Assembly (NCBI RefSeq): GCF_026127265.1
Contig: NZ_WWFG01000006.1
Coordinates: 160,805 to 224,804, forward strand
Reading direction: 5' to 3'
Length of the DNA stretch: 64,000 nt
From: Nostoc sp. KVJ3
GTDB lineage: Bacteria; Cyanobacteriota; Cyanobacteriia; Cyanobacteriales; Nostocaceae
Under the pieces are notes generated by a model. That model did not search any database. It had not been told where the DNA came from and saw nothing but the letters and a program-made list of their open reading frames with translations. Made by a program: the position numbers and the translations under genes. Positions within the stretch are counted from its first letter, which is position 1, and the number at the start of each line of letters is the position of its first letter. This document shows positions 27,832 to 36,892 of this stretch, piece by piece.

Positions 27832-28235
27832 CTACCGACAGCTTTAGCGATAACAGAAGAAAACACCATATTTATATGGATAGTAAGCTTGACGATTTGC
27901 CATTAACAATGGAGGCATATCGTGTTTACTGCCACTTGTGCCGTCGAGCCGGTTGTGACAACAATGCTTTCCCTTCCTACAAATCCATTGGTGAGTTCTG
28001 CTTTCGAGGGTCTTTTCCAAATTCACCAACCGACACTTTACGGCGAAAAGCGATCGCAGCAGTAAATGAACTTATCTGTTGGAATTTGATCACAAAAACC
28101 AGCAGGGAGAACAACGGGCTACAAACATCAAATCATTACAGTCTTACGGACATGGAAGACTGGTTCCCTAATCCATTAAAACCGTCTTCCTTAATTAGAG
28201 GAAAGAAAGATTTAGGTGGTGTTGGGGGACACTAG
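27828..28235 (+). CDS. HTH_36-type replication-initiator-like protein, N-terminal part (split gene)
   Basis: 135 aa, preceded by GGAGG. The winged-helix pattern TMEAYRVYCHLCRRAG, PSYKSIGEFCF and RRKAIAAVNELICWNLI is that of HTH_36/DnaD-like primosome and plasmid replication proteins. It runs into a G/C-rich tandem repeat and stops at TAG (28233-28235), while the +1 frame continues for another 340 codons as the gene at 28216. The two probably form one helicase-loader protein separated by an indel in the repeat. Followed by a DnaB gene, as expected for a loader. Confidence 0.7.
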   Translation: MTTDSFSDNRRKHHIYMDSKLDDLPLTMEAYRVYCHLCRRAGCDNNAFPSYKSIGEFCFRGSFPNSPTDTLRRKAIAAVNELICWNLITKTSRENNGLQTSNHYSLTDMEDWFPNPLKPSSLIRGKKDLGGVGGH

Positions 28236-29244
28236 GGGGAGTGCTGGGGGACACCCCGGTAGTGCTGGGGGAACACCCCCGGTAGTGTTGGGGGAACACC
28301 CCGGTAGTGCTGGGGGGACACCCAAAGATTATCCAATTAAAGATTATCCAATTGAAGTCTATCCACTCAAGAACGCGCCCCTGGCTTCGCCACCCGCGCC
28401 CCCCACCCAAAAATGTGTGTGTGAAAAAGAAGAAGTTGATTTAACAACGAAAGAAATTGAACTCGAAAAACCAAACTTAGAAGAACCAACCCCACAACAA
28501 CCCGCTTTGTTGTCAAAAAATTCCGAGTCTTCGCAACAAACCGATAACCCCTCAAGTGGATCAACTATTGCGCCGGGGTCATTCGATAAATCCGAACAAT
28601 CGAATAAGCCGCAACTAACCTGTCCCTACAAGACAGCCCGGAATGTGAAAGAACTGATTGATGCTTGGCTAACAGACCCGACTGCTATGAGTGATGATTG
28701 TGTGCCCCTACTTGTTAGAGACTCAATCAAGTGGAATTGCTGGGTTTTACCTTGGCGCAATGGAGAGCGAAAGCTAAATAACTTGTACCAGAACTTCAAT
28801 CCGATAGTCGTGGACTTCCTAGCACAAGAATTAGCAACGAAATCAAAACGCTCCGCACGACAGGAAATAGATCATGCGATCGCAGTCATGAACACCTGGG
28901 AGAAAACCAAAGGGGGATGGACGAACCTGATGCAGCGCTATAACCAGGCATTGCAAACAGAAAAACAGCCCCTACCTCAACAGCGCACTGCTTTGGCTCA
29001 CAAAGTAAAAAATATCACTAGCAGTTCGCTCGAAGATGCCTTACGACAAGACCGAATACGCCGTCAGCAAGAGCAATCAAAGCAGGCTCCATCCAATGAG
29101 TATCAACACAGCCCACAAATGCTGGAGCTAAAAGCGAAACTTCAAGCCAAAGCAAATGAGCCAAAAGTTCCGAGCAACACCAGACCATCTTCCACGAATT
29201 TGCGAGAAGTTGAAGCGCAGTTAAAATTAGCACTAAGAGCATGA
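28216..29244 (+). CDS. Replication-initiator/helicase-loader-like protein, C-terminal part (split gene)
   Basis: 342 codons beginning with GTG within the minisatellite; a true independent start is doubtful. The sequence has a low-complexity lead (GGTPKDYPIKDYPIEVYPL), a proline/glutamine/serine-rich linker and a conserved core (LVRDSIKWNCWVLPWRNGER..., ARQEIDHAIAVMNTWEKTKG). The charged C-terminus reads LREVEAQLKLALRA. The core pattern is seen in C-terminal regions of cyanobacterial phage/plasmid primosome-type proteins. Its stop overlaps the DnaB start (ATGA-type), indicating coupling. Confidence 0.6.
   Translation: MVLGDTRGSAGGHPGSAGGTPPVVLGEHPGSAGGTPKDYPIKDYPIEVYPLKNAPLASPPAPPTQKCVCEKEEVDLTTKEIELEKPNLEEPTPQQPALLSKNSESSQQTDNPSSGSTIAPGSFDKSEQSNKPQLTCPYKTARNVKELIDAWLTDPTAMSDDCVPLLVRDSIKWNCWVLPWRNGERKLNNLYQNFNPIVVDFLAQELATKSKRSARQEIDHAIAVMNTWEKTKGGWTNLMQRYNQALQTEKQPLPQQRTALAHKVKNITSSSLEDALRQDRIRRQQEQSKQAPSNEYQHSPQMLELKAKLQAKANEPKVPSNTRPSSTNLREVEAQLKLALRA
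28219..28323 (+). repeat. G/C-rich tandem minisatellite at the joint of the split initiator gene
   Basis: About five units of GTGCTGGGGGACACCCCGGT type, 21 to 23 nt each, differing in the lengths of the G5/G6 and C3-C5 runs. Each unit can fold into a GGGG...CCCC mini-hairpin. Because unit lengths are not all multiples of three, the array shifts the reading frame. A site of replication slippage. Confidence 0.85.
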
Positions 29245-30596
29245 TTATGCACTCTAATCAAGACAACGTAATTCCTTTTGGCTCTAACTATCCAGTTTCA
29301 GGTTTGCCTCCACAAAACATCGAAGCTGAAGAAGCGATTTTGGGCGGGATTATGCTTGACCCAGAAGCGATGACTAGAATCAGCGATCGCCTAAGCATTG
29401 AAGCTTTTTACATCAGCGCCCATAAAGATATTTATCAAGCCGCAGTCCGACTTCATGCTACATACCAACCTACAGATTTACTAAGCGTCACCGCATGGTT
29501 GTCTGACCACAATTTGCTAAACCGCATTGGTGGCAGAAATAAGCTAGCGACTCTGGTAGACCGCACTGTGTCCGCCGTTAACATCGATGCTTTGGCTGAT
29601 TTGGTAATGGAGAAATATCGACGGCGGCAGCTAATCAAAGTGGGCAATGAAATTGTCCATCTCGGTTACGAAACAGAAACTGAACTACCACTTGTCCTTG
29701 GGCAAGCTGAGGCGAAAGTTTTCACCGTTACCCAAAATCAAAGCGATGAACGCTGCAAGGTTTTCTCAGCGCAAGATATGGGCATTGAACTTTTTCAAAA
29801 ACTGGAGATGGGAAGTATGGCAGGTGACAGAGTTGGCTGGTACGACCTCGAAAACATCACCGGTGGCATTTATCCCAGCAGCTTGGTAGTAGTAGCAGCT
29901 GAATCCCACATGGGCAAAACTCACTTCATGATTTCTTACGCTTACGAAATCATGACCAAACTTGGAAAACCAGTTCTATATGTAACTCCAGAAATGGACA
30001 AGAATCAACTTAATGCCCGAATGCTAGCCCGAATCACAGGCGTAGACGCTTCTATGATTCAAACCAATACGCAATGCTACTGGGAGCAAATAGCACAAGG
30101 CATAGGACAAATGGTGGAACTGCCTTGGAAGGTTTACGAGCATTCCTCCCCTACAACCACAATGATTGCTTCTGCTGTGCGTCGTGCTATTGCCGAATTT
30201 GGTGGTTCTATTGGTGCTGTGTTTATTGATTACTTGCAGCAGATTCCTCTGGAATCGGGCGGAAACATGGCCTTTGAAGTCGGCAAGATTACCCGCCAGA
30301 TTCGGGATATTGCCAAGTCTCACAAAATCCCTGTTTTCTTGGGCTGTCAAATCAATCGGGGCAATCAAACAACGGCTGATAAACGCCCTAATCGTCATTT
30401 ACTCCGCAACTCTGGTGAAATCTTCGAGGTATGCGACCAGTTAATCATGCTTTACCGGGATGCTGTTTACACAAAAGACCCAAGCGACCGCACTATCGAG
30501 TTGATTGTTGAGAAAAACCGCCTTTACGGTAAGCTCGGCACTGCGACGATGTTGTGCGATTTATCGACCTCGAAATTTTTGAACTTGGCCAGGTAA
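29241..30596 (+). CDS. DnaB-type replicative helicase
   Basis: 451 aa, the normal DnaB size. The N-terminal DnaB domain (NIEAEEAILGGIMLDPEAM) is followed by linker helices and a RecA-type motor. The Walker A variant is AESHMGKT (about 223-230), then TPEMDKNQLNARMLARITG, the Walker B stretch GAVFIDYLQQI and QINRGNQTTADKRP. It should unwind DNA at the element's replication fork, loaded by the initiator encoded just upstream (4-base overlap). No intein. The presence of its own DnaB argues for a phage, satellite or plasmid origin of the whole module. Confidence 0.87.
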   Translation: MIMHSNQDNVIPFGSNYPVSGLPPQNIEAEEAILGGIMLDPEAMTRISDRLSIEAFYISAHKDIYQAAVRLHATYQPTDLLSVTAWLSDHNLLNRIGGRNKLATLVDRTVSAVNIDALADLVMEKYRRRQLIKVGNEIVHLGYETETELPLVLGQAEAKVFTVTQNQSDERCKVFSAQDMGIELFQKLEMGSMAGDRVGWYDLENITGGIYPSSLVVVAAESHMGKTHFMISYAYEIMTKLGKPVLYVTPEMDKNQLNARMLARITGVDASMIQTNTQCYWEQIAQGIGQMVELPWKVYEHSSPTTTMIASAVRRAIAEFGGSIGAVFIDYLQQIPLESGGNMAFEVGKITRQIRDIAKSHKIPVFLGCQINRGNQTTADKRPNRHLLRNSGEIFEVCDQLIMLYRDAVYTKDPSDRTIELIVEKNRLYGKLGTATMLCDLSTSKFLNLAR

Positions 30597-30662
30597 TTTA
30601 CAGCCAGATCCAGCGATCGCGGCATTAGACGCATACATTCAATTACTGGAGTTTTAAAACCA

Positions 30663-30749
30663 ATGAAAGGACTTTCAGTCCAGCAATTCCAAATTCAAAT
30701 TTTGACAAGGGGTACAGTTGAGCTTGAGGATGAAGGAGTATCTCTTTAA
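30663..30749 (+). other. 28-codon reading frame, probably a truncated gene start
   Basis: ATG at 30663 with a GGAG about 12 bases upstream; it reads MKGLSVQQFQIQILTRGTVE and eight more residues before TAA. No relation recognised. It lies in the 505-bp gap after dnaB, beside a transposase remnant, and may be the start of a gene lost to that insertion. Confidence 0.25.
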
Positions 30750-30759
30750 GGGCATCGAG

Positions 30760-30987
30760 ATGGAGCCGATGACACTGAGTTTTGGAGTAATGCTGGGATT
30801 TCTCCAACGAGCGATCGCTGAAATGAAAGACCCCAGGCAAACCAGTAATGCGACTCGCTACAGCATCAAAGATACTGTCTTGGGGGCATTTTCAGTATGT
30901 TTTATGCAGTGCGAGTCGTTTTTAGAACATCAGCGTCAGATGCACAGTCGTCATGGGCAAGATAATGCCCGACTTGTTCGCTCTTAG
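30760..30987 (+). pseudogene. N-terminal fragment of a DDE-type transposase
   Basis: 75 codons from ATG 30760. FLQRAIAEMKDPRQTSNATR and the following SVCFMQCESFLEHQRQMHSR resemble the start of a transposase group in which DPR...YxxxDxxxxAFxxFFxQxxSFLxxQR is conserved (from memory; the group name is uncertain). It stops at 30985-30987 and is followed by short dispersed repeats, so most of the gene is gone. Confidence 0.5.
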
Positions 30988-31024
30988 CGTTCCCGTAGGG
31001 TAGCGACTGGCGTGAACTGGCGTG

Positions 31025-31092
31025 CGGGGTCTAAATCCCCGACGAAAAAGTTCCTTCTGCCCTCAGCATAGCTGCCTCCTGCCTTCTTCAAC
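31025..31092. repeat. GGGG/CCCC hairpin and GAAGGCAG-type heptamer repeat
   Basis: CGGGG-7 nt-CCCCG (31025-31041) is a short hairpin. 31055-31092 read on the minus strand is GTTGAAGAAGGCAGGAGGCA..., a short tandemly repeated repetitive sequence; a relative occurs at 55071-55107. Confidence 0.55.
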
Positions 31093-31102
31093 GCCTCTTA
31101 GC

Positions 31103-32113
31103 CTATGCAACCGCAGCTAGTGATTTTAACATCAAATCTTTCTTCTGCATTTCCCAGGCTAGGGTAGTGTAGACAATTTGATCTAAGTCATTATATTTTG
31201 GTTGCCAGCCCAGGAATTTACGGATTTTATCAGCACTAGCTATCACACAAGCAGGATCGCCAGGGCGACGTTCTGTTTCAATGACCGGAAAATCTACCCC
31301 AGAAATAAGCTTAACCCGTTCGATAACTTGACGGACACTGTAACCTTGCCCATAACCACAATTGAGAATTTGGCTTTCGTTACCTTGCTCCAGATAAGCC
31401 AAAGCATCCAGATGTGCTGTTGCTAGGTCTTCAACATGAATATAGTCTCTAATTGCCGTTCCATCGGGTGTTGGAAAATCCGTACCAAAAATTTGTACTC
31501 CTAGCCTGCGTTTGAGTGCAGCATTACAGGTAGCTCCAATTAAATGAGATACTTCTTTTGACACCTGCCCCAATCGCCTACCAGGTTCTGCTCCGGCAAC
31601 ATTAAAGTATCGTAAAATTACGTAACGGAAATCAGAAGCGTTTGCATAGTCACGAATCAGCCATTCACAAGAAAGTTTTGATCGCCCATAGGGGTTAATC
31701 GGTTCAGTTGGTGTAGATTCGCTCACAGGAGTGGTTTCTGGTTGTCCATAGACAGCTGCTGTACTGGAAAAGATAATTTGCTTCACACCCATGTTGTTGC
31801 AACAACGGAGTAAATTTAGCGTGTTGCGAGTATTGTTAGCGTAATAGTCTAAAGGATGAGAAACAGATTCGGATACATTCAGACTGGCAGCAAAGTGTAA
31901 CACTGCCGCAAATTGATGTTGAGAAAATACCTGCCAAAGAGATTCTGAATCTTTTAAATCACCAATAATTAACTCACCATGCAATACTGCTTGGGGTGAA
32001 CCTGTAGAACAGTTGTCATACACCACAACATCGTAACCAGCCTCGCCCAATTGACGAACTACATGGGAGCCAATGTATCCTGCTCCACCAGTGACTAAGA
32101 CTTTTTTATTCAT
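31103..32113 (-). CDS. galE: UDP-glucose 4-epimerase
   Basis: 336 aa. Rossmann NAD-binding GGAGYIGSH at 9-17, NCSTGSPQAV, DLKDSESL, the active-site S/T and YxxxK (STAAVYGQPE, NPYGRSKLSCEW) and the family segment RYFNVAGAEPGRRLGQ. It interconverts UDP-glucose and UDP-galactose in the cytoplasm, supplying sugar nucleotide for the polysaccharide locus on its right. Its ATG overlaps the stop of the sugar transferase gene by 4 bases, so they form one operon. Confidence 0.92.
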   Translation of the reverse strand: MNKKVLVTGGAGYIGSHVVRQLGEAGYDVVVYDNCSTGSPQAVLHGELIIGDLKDSESLWQVFSQHQFAAVLHFAASLNVSESVSHPLDYYANNTRNTLNLLRCCNNMGVKQIIFSSTAAVYGQPETTPVSESTPTEPINPYGRSKLSCEWLIRDYANASDFRYVILRYFNVAGAEPGRRLGQVSKEVSHLIGATCNAALKRRLGVQIFGTDFPTPDGTAIRDYIHVEDLATAHLDALAYLEQGNESQILNCGYGQGYSVRQVIERVKLISGVDFPVIETERRPGDPACVIASADKIRKFLGWQPKYNDLDQIVYTTLAWEMQKKDLMLKSLAAVA

Positions 32114-33525
32114 CTGCCTTTACCTAGTAATACTACTCGAATGGTTTTAAAGACGATCGCTAAATCCAAAGCTAGGGAATAATTTTTGATGTAGTAGAGG
32201 TCGTAAGCTAATTTCTCGTAAGCATCCTCTACTGATGCACCATAGGGGTACATAACCTGTGCCCAGCCTGTGATTCCCGGTTTAACGACATAACGTAAGT
32301 CATAGTAGGGAATTTCTTGTCGCAGCTTGATATCAAATTCTGGTCGTTCTGGACGGGGGCCAATGAGGCTCATTTCTCCCCAAAGAACGTTTAAAATCTG
32401 TGGTAGTTCATCGATTCTAGTTAGGCGTAACCAGCGTCCTACTGTGGTAATCCGAGGATCTCTTTCGTTGGCCCACTGCGCTCCCCGTTTTTCGGCATCC
32501 TGATACATGGAACGAAATTTGTAAACTCTAAAAGGCTTTCCTTCCAAACCAGTCCGTATCTGTGTGTAGAACACTGAGCCTGGACTATCTAACTTAATTG
32601 CCAGTACTACTAGCAACATCAGTGGAGAGAAAAACAGAAATAATGACCATGCCAGAATAATATCTAATAACCGCTTCAGCTTTTGACTAATGCTGTCAGA
32701 GGCTAAATTAAAACCAGCACCAAAAGCCAGCCAGTTATCTTGAAGCAGAAATGAGGGAAGTTTGTACCATAAGGTTTCACAAATATCAGGAATCCCATAG
32801 ATGGAGACACCAGATAAACGTAACTGCATCAACTGCTGTGTCTGTGCATCCGATAATTCCATCGGGCTTGTTACTACTACCCCTGACCAAGCTTGTTGGC
32901 TCCATTGGGGTAAGTCATTGAGGCTCCCCGCAGAAACTCGATTACTTTTTGCTAACTCATTGATCTTCTGCTGTGATGTTATTAGAACAACCAACTGTCC
33001 TAATGAACTGCATTCTAGAAAAGTTTTGCCAAATAGAATGGCTTTTTTATCTGCGCCCAAAATTAGCCAACGACTGTGTTGAGCTTGCGATCGCACCCAC
33101 TTGACTGCCCATATTCTTGATGCCATAGCCCAGACGGTAAATATGCCTAAGCTTGAGAGCAAAATTCCTCGTTTAAAGACCATATCTTTCCCCCAAACAC
33201 CAGTAAAGTAAATGAGAGATGCAATAATGCTACCAACAACAACACTACTAATCAAAATGCGGGATGGAGCGCGTAACCCTGCTATTTGGGTATCTGGATG
33301 GTAAGTATCTGCTAAATACAGCCCTGCGAGAACTAGGAAAATAAATAAATAATTTAAAGGGTCAAAACTATTCAGATTTTGACGCAATTGTAACCATAAA
33401 CAGAGAGACAAACTTAACAATAAACCCACAATATCCCCTAATAGCAGTAATATACAAAGGATCTTGTCTGTTTGATATAACTTCTGTTTTTTTTTGCCAA
33501 CAGCAAGAGTAGTATTCATTTGCAT
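32110..33525 (-). CDS. Initiating sugar-phosphate transferase (WcaJ/WbaP-type, polyprenyl-phosphate)
   Basis: 471 aa. Four or five N-terminal membrane helices (ILCILLLLGDIVGLLL...), a CoA-binding-like nucleotide fold around 150-230 (SRWLILGADKKAILFG) and a re-entrant membrane segment (LLDIILAWSLFLFFSPLML). The bacterial sugar transferase catalytic block includes YKFRSMYQDAE, LRLTRIDELPQILNV, SLIGPRPERPEF and KPGITGWAQV. It moves the first sugar phosphate from UDP-sugar to undecaprenyl phosphate at the inner face of the membrane, starting repeat-unit synthesis. Divergent from the Wzc-type gene across an 896-bp gap. Confidence 0.9.
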   Translation of the reverse strand: MQMNTTLAVGKKKQKLYQTDKILCILLLLGDIVGLLLSLSLCLWLQLRQNLNSFDPLNYLFIFLVLAGLYLADTYHPDTQIAGLRAPSRILISSVVVGSIIASLIYFTGVWGKDMVFKRGILLSSLGIFTVWAMASRIWAVKWVRSQAQHSRWLILGADKKAILFGKTFLECSSLGQLVVLITSQQKINELAKSNRVSAGSLNDLPQWSQQAWSGVVVTSPMELSDAQTQQLMQLRLSGVSIYGIPDICETLWYKLPSFLLQDNWLAFGAGFNLASDSISQKLKRLLDIILAWSLFLFFSPLMLLVVLAIKLDSPGSVFYTQIRTGLEGKPFRVYKFRSMYQDAEKRGAQWANERDPRITTVGRWLRLTRIDELPQILNVLWGEMSLIGPRPERPEFDIKLRQEIPYYDLRYVVKPGITGWAQVMYPYGASVEDAYEKLAYDLYYIKNYSLALDLAIVFKTIRVVLLGKGR

Positions 33526-33987
33526 AGATTACTAAAGATTAGAAAGATTACAGCAGAGACATAACAGAATCAGATGTAAGCAATGATTATCCTGAAACTT
33601 TTAGCATCAGATTTCAAGATTTCAAGTAATTATTCACTCCTCCACCGGCAAATCGGAACTCTTGATTTCTCGTTGAGAGCTAGGGAGAGCATGAAAGGTT
33701 ACGATTTCAAATTTCAAGATTTTAAAATAATTCAAAGCCCGTTAGGAAACTATATGATGAGCAATCGAAGACAAAAGCTTGGTTTTAATAACTAAACAAA
33801 TAAACTTTGTGTGAGTTTAATCGAAGGATCGCATTCTTTATTAACTTTTTATTTCTAACCTTGATTTTAGCTATCTAACCATGTGGTAATTACGTAAATA
33901 TTAGAATTGTATTTAAAGAGATTATTTTAAAATAATGGAGTTTGGAATTTAGTCCAAGAGTTTGGCATAGTTCAAGAACGCTGGTAA

Positions 33988-34150
33988 ATCTTAAACTGGT
34001 ATCATCTTAAAGAAAATCTTTATAACGTTGGCCGCTCGTTCAAGCGGCTTAAAAAAGCTAAAACTCTACTTTGGTAAGGTGATGTTGAGACAACTAGGGC
34101 TTTATTTGTTAATTTTCGAGGTAAAGAAGTAACACACTCTACAAGACTAC
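33988..34150 (+). pseudogene. Remnant of an ISKra4-like transposase
   Basis: The plus-strand translation from 33997 reads WYHLKENLYNVGRSFKRLKK then AKTLLW-stop-GDVETTRAL, close to a block I remember from ISKra4-type transposases (DW.HL.ENLYKVGGSLKRL). Stops lie on both sides. The rest of the 33,526-34,421 gap is AT-rich (about 900 bp) with no convincing gene; it should carry the divergent promoters of the two polysaccharide operons. GCCGCT-6 nt-AGCGGC (34031-34048) is within the coding remnant. Confidence 0.4.
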
Positions 34151-34421
34151 TGATATTTTTTCAAAAACAATTTACAAAGCGAATAGAAAATAATGCGTTA
34201 AAAATAATTAAGGAGAAAAAACCGTAAAAATACGTAGTGTTATTTTGGGAAAACCTTGATAACATTTGACTAAATCTTTATATATTCTCCAGACGCAGTT
34301 GCAATCAGCATGGACTAATTTCAGAGAATACTGGATAAGTTTATGTATATCCCTGCTCTAATATCAGTACAAAGAAGTAAACTAAATCCTTAACAGTATC
34401 AATTAGAGTATTAACTAAACT

Positions 34422-36632
34422 ATGCTTTCCGATCAAAACAATCAAGACCTGATTAATTTTCAACAGTATTGGCTGACTGTAAAAAGACGTTGGTTCCTGA
34501 TACTAATCATTATAGGGTCGGTCTTTGGAGTGACAGGGGTAGTTACTTTTAGTGAAAAACCAATTTATGAAGCCGAGGGTAAACTGCTTTTTAATAAGCA
34601 AAGTGGCGTTTCTTCCCTGACAGGTGTAAATGAGCAGCTTGGACAACTTAGTGGAGTGACAAATGTCTCTAACCCTTTGGAAACTGAAGCGGAAATTATT
34701 CGCTCCTACCCTCTGACTAAAAAAACTATTGCTGAATTGCAACTGAAGGATAAACTAGGACAACCTTTAGAAATAGACGATTTTCTGCATAACTTGAAAA
34801 TCAAAAGTGTTCGAGGGACGGATATTTTACAACTTTCTTACCGTAGTACTAATCCTCAAGAAGCCACAGCTATCATCAATAGATTGATGAGTGCTTATCT
34901 AGCAAACAATGTTCGGATTAACCGTTCTGAAGCTAGAGCAGCACGGGAATTTTTAAACAAGCAATTACCCCTGGTTGAGGCAAAGGTTACAGAAGAGGAA
35001 GCAGCACTGCGTCGGTTTAAAGAAAAATATGAGGTTGTTTCCTTAGAAGAAGAAGCTAAAGAAGGAGTTAAGAGGCTGAATGAATTATCCAGCCAAATAA
35101 CCGAACTCCGTGCGCGGTTGGTAGATGCTAGAAGCCGTTCTGGTGCTTTGCAAAATCAATTGGCATTAAACACACAGCAAGCTATGGCACTTAGTAGCTT
35201 AAGTCAATCTAGAGCAGTACAGCAAGTGCTATCAGAATACCAGAAGGTTCAAGATCAGTTGACTGTGGAGAGATCACGATTTACCGATGAACACCCAGTC
35301 ATTACTAATTTGTTAAGTAAAGAACAAGCTCTCAAAGAGCAGCTAAAAGGAAGAGTAAGCCAAACTCTGGGTAGTTCAGAGCCTATCCCAGAGCAAGATT
35401 TACAAATAGGAGAACTCAAGCAGACTCTAACTGCTAATTTGGTGCAAGTGGAAGTAGAAAAGTTGGGATTGAAGAATCAAGTTAGTGTGTTGATGAAGGC
35501 ATTTCTACTTTATCAAGCACGTCTCAGAAGCTTACCCAAACTGGAACAAGAACAACTAGAGGTAAAACGACAGCTAGAGGTAGCACAAACAACCTACGAA
35601 CAAATGCTCAAACGATTGCAAGAAGTTCAAGTATTAGAGAACCAAAATGTAGGCAATGCCACGATTGTTTCTAATGCTTTAGTTCCAAAGAAGAGAATTT
35701 CTCCTCGTATTAGCTTGAATTTGGCACTAGGGGGATTTTTAGGATTTTTCTTCGCTATTGGAGTAGCTTTATTGCTAGAAGCTGGAGACAAATCTGTGAA
35801 GACAGCAGAGGAAGCCCAACATTTTTTGGACTATCCCTTGTTAGGAAAAATTCCGGTTTTTGATCAAAAAGCTAGACTGGCTCGTGGTGAGAATATAACC
35901 GAATTACCGGTACTAAATAACCCTTATTCATCAGTTAATGCAGCCTTTGAAATGCTTCAAATCAACCTGGGTTTCAGTTTTTCTGATAAGGAACTGAAGG
36001 TAATTGTGGTTAGCAGTTCTGTGATCAATGAGGGTAAATCTTTTATTGCAGCTAATTTGGCGGTAGCAACTGCCCAAATGGGAAGGCGAGTGCTATTGAT
36101 TGATGCAGATATGCGCCATCCCCATCAACACAAAATGTGGCAACAACCTAACTTGATGGGGTTAAGTAATGTTTTAGTGGGGCAGACTTCCTTAGCAGAA
36201 GCTGCTAAGGAAGTGGTGATTAATCTAGAATTGCTCACTTCTGGCACCATACCGCCTAACCCTGCTGCACTATTGGACTCACAGCGTATGAATGGGTTAT
36301 TGAAACAAGCAGCCCAAGATTATGATTGCGTGATTATTGACACTCCACCTTTAAATATTTTAGCTGATGCCTCGATAGTAGGCAAAATGGCAGATGGAAT
36401 GTTGCTAGTTGTACGTCCTGGTGTAGTTAATTCTGCTGCGGCTAAGACTACAAAGGCACTACTGGAGCATTCGCGTGTCCCTGTGTTGGGAATGGTAGTA
36501 AATTGTATGGCTACTGGTAACAATGACTATACTTCTTATTATTCTCATACAGAGTCTGGAGAGAATAATTCTGGGAACAAAAATAAGGTGAAGTCGAATT
36601 TAAGTAGAATCACTGGATTGCACCTGTTTTAA
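34422..36632 (+). CDS. Wzc/GumC-type polysaccharide co-polymerase with tyrosine-kinase domain
   Basis: 736 aa. The Wzz domain has two membrane helices (about 27-47 and 431-451) flanking a long periplasmic coiled coil (residues 150-400). The cytosolic BY-kinase domain has Walker A SVINEGKS (around 530), Walker A' LLIDADMRHP and Walker B CVIIDTPPLN. The tail has only a small tyrosine group (YTSYYSH). It controls chain length and export of the polysaccharide, with autophosphorylation cycling its oligomer. First gene of the rightward operon. Confidence 0.9.
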   Translation: MLSDQNNQDLINFQQYWLTVKRRWFLILIIIGSVFGVTGVVTFSEKPIYEAEGKLLFNKQSGVSSLTGVNEQLGQLSGVTNVSNPLETEAEIIRSYPLTKKTIAELQLKDKLGQPLEIDDFLHNLKIKSVRGTDILQLSYRSTNPQEATAIINRLMSAYLANNVRINRSEARAAREFLNKQLPLVEAKVTEEEAALRRFKEKYEVVSLEEEAKEGVKRLNELSSQITELRARLVDARSRSGALQNQLALNTQQAMALSSLSQSRAVQQVLSEYQKVQDQLTVERSRFTDEHPVITNLLSKEQALKEQLKGRVSQTLGSSEPIPEQDLQIGELKQTLTANLVQVEVEKLGLKNQVSVLMKAFLLYQARLRSLPKLEQEQLEVKRQLEVAQTTYEQMLKRLQEVQVLENQNVGNATIVSNALVPKKRISPRISLNLALGGFLGFFFAIGVALLLEAGDKSVKTAEEAQHFLDYPLLGKIPVFDQKARLARGENITELPVLNNPYSSVNAAFEMLQINLGFSFSDKELKVIVVSSSVINEGKSFIAANLAVATAQMGRRVLLIDADMRHPHQHKMWQQPNLMGLSNVLVGQTSLAEAAKEVVINLELLTSGTIPPNPAALLDSQRMNGLLKQAAQDYDCVIIDTPPLNILADASIVGKMADGMLLVVRPGVVNSAAAKTTKALLEHSRVPVLGMVVNCMATGNNDYTSYYSHTESGENNSGNKNKVKSNLSRITGLHLF

Positions 36633-36892
36633 ATGGTTAGTAATTTGGATAAACCAGTGTTTTCTCTGAGGTGATTCAAGATTTAGGTTGGTAGAGTTAT
36701 GAGCGAAATATGAAGTTAACGTGGTTCATTTAGAAATTTAATCATAAGTTTGAAAATTCATAGAGGATTTCTGTTCGATTTTTGAAATATCCGAATGGTG
36801 TTCAACGTACACCATATTTTAACTTCTAAGCTACTTAATATTTTGTAAAAGTAATTTAGAATCCCTAAAATATACTGGATAAAGTAATTAAA

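Noticed and set aside
28216..28325. Tandem G/C units as a CRISPR array
   Set aside because: Units follow each other without spacers and are translated in the initiator gene.
33583..33795. 70-codon frame left of the Wzc-type gene
   Set aside because: No recognised pattern, no ribosome-binding site, AT-rich intergenic setting.
34031..34048. GCCGCT/AGCGGC hairpin as a terminator
   Set aside because: No T tract on either strand and it lies inside transposase-like coding remains.
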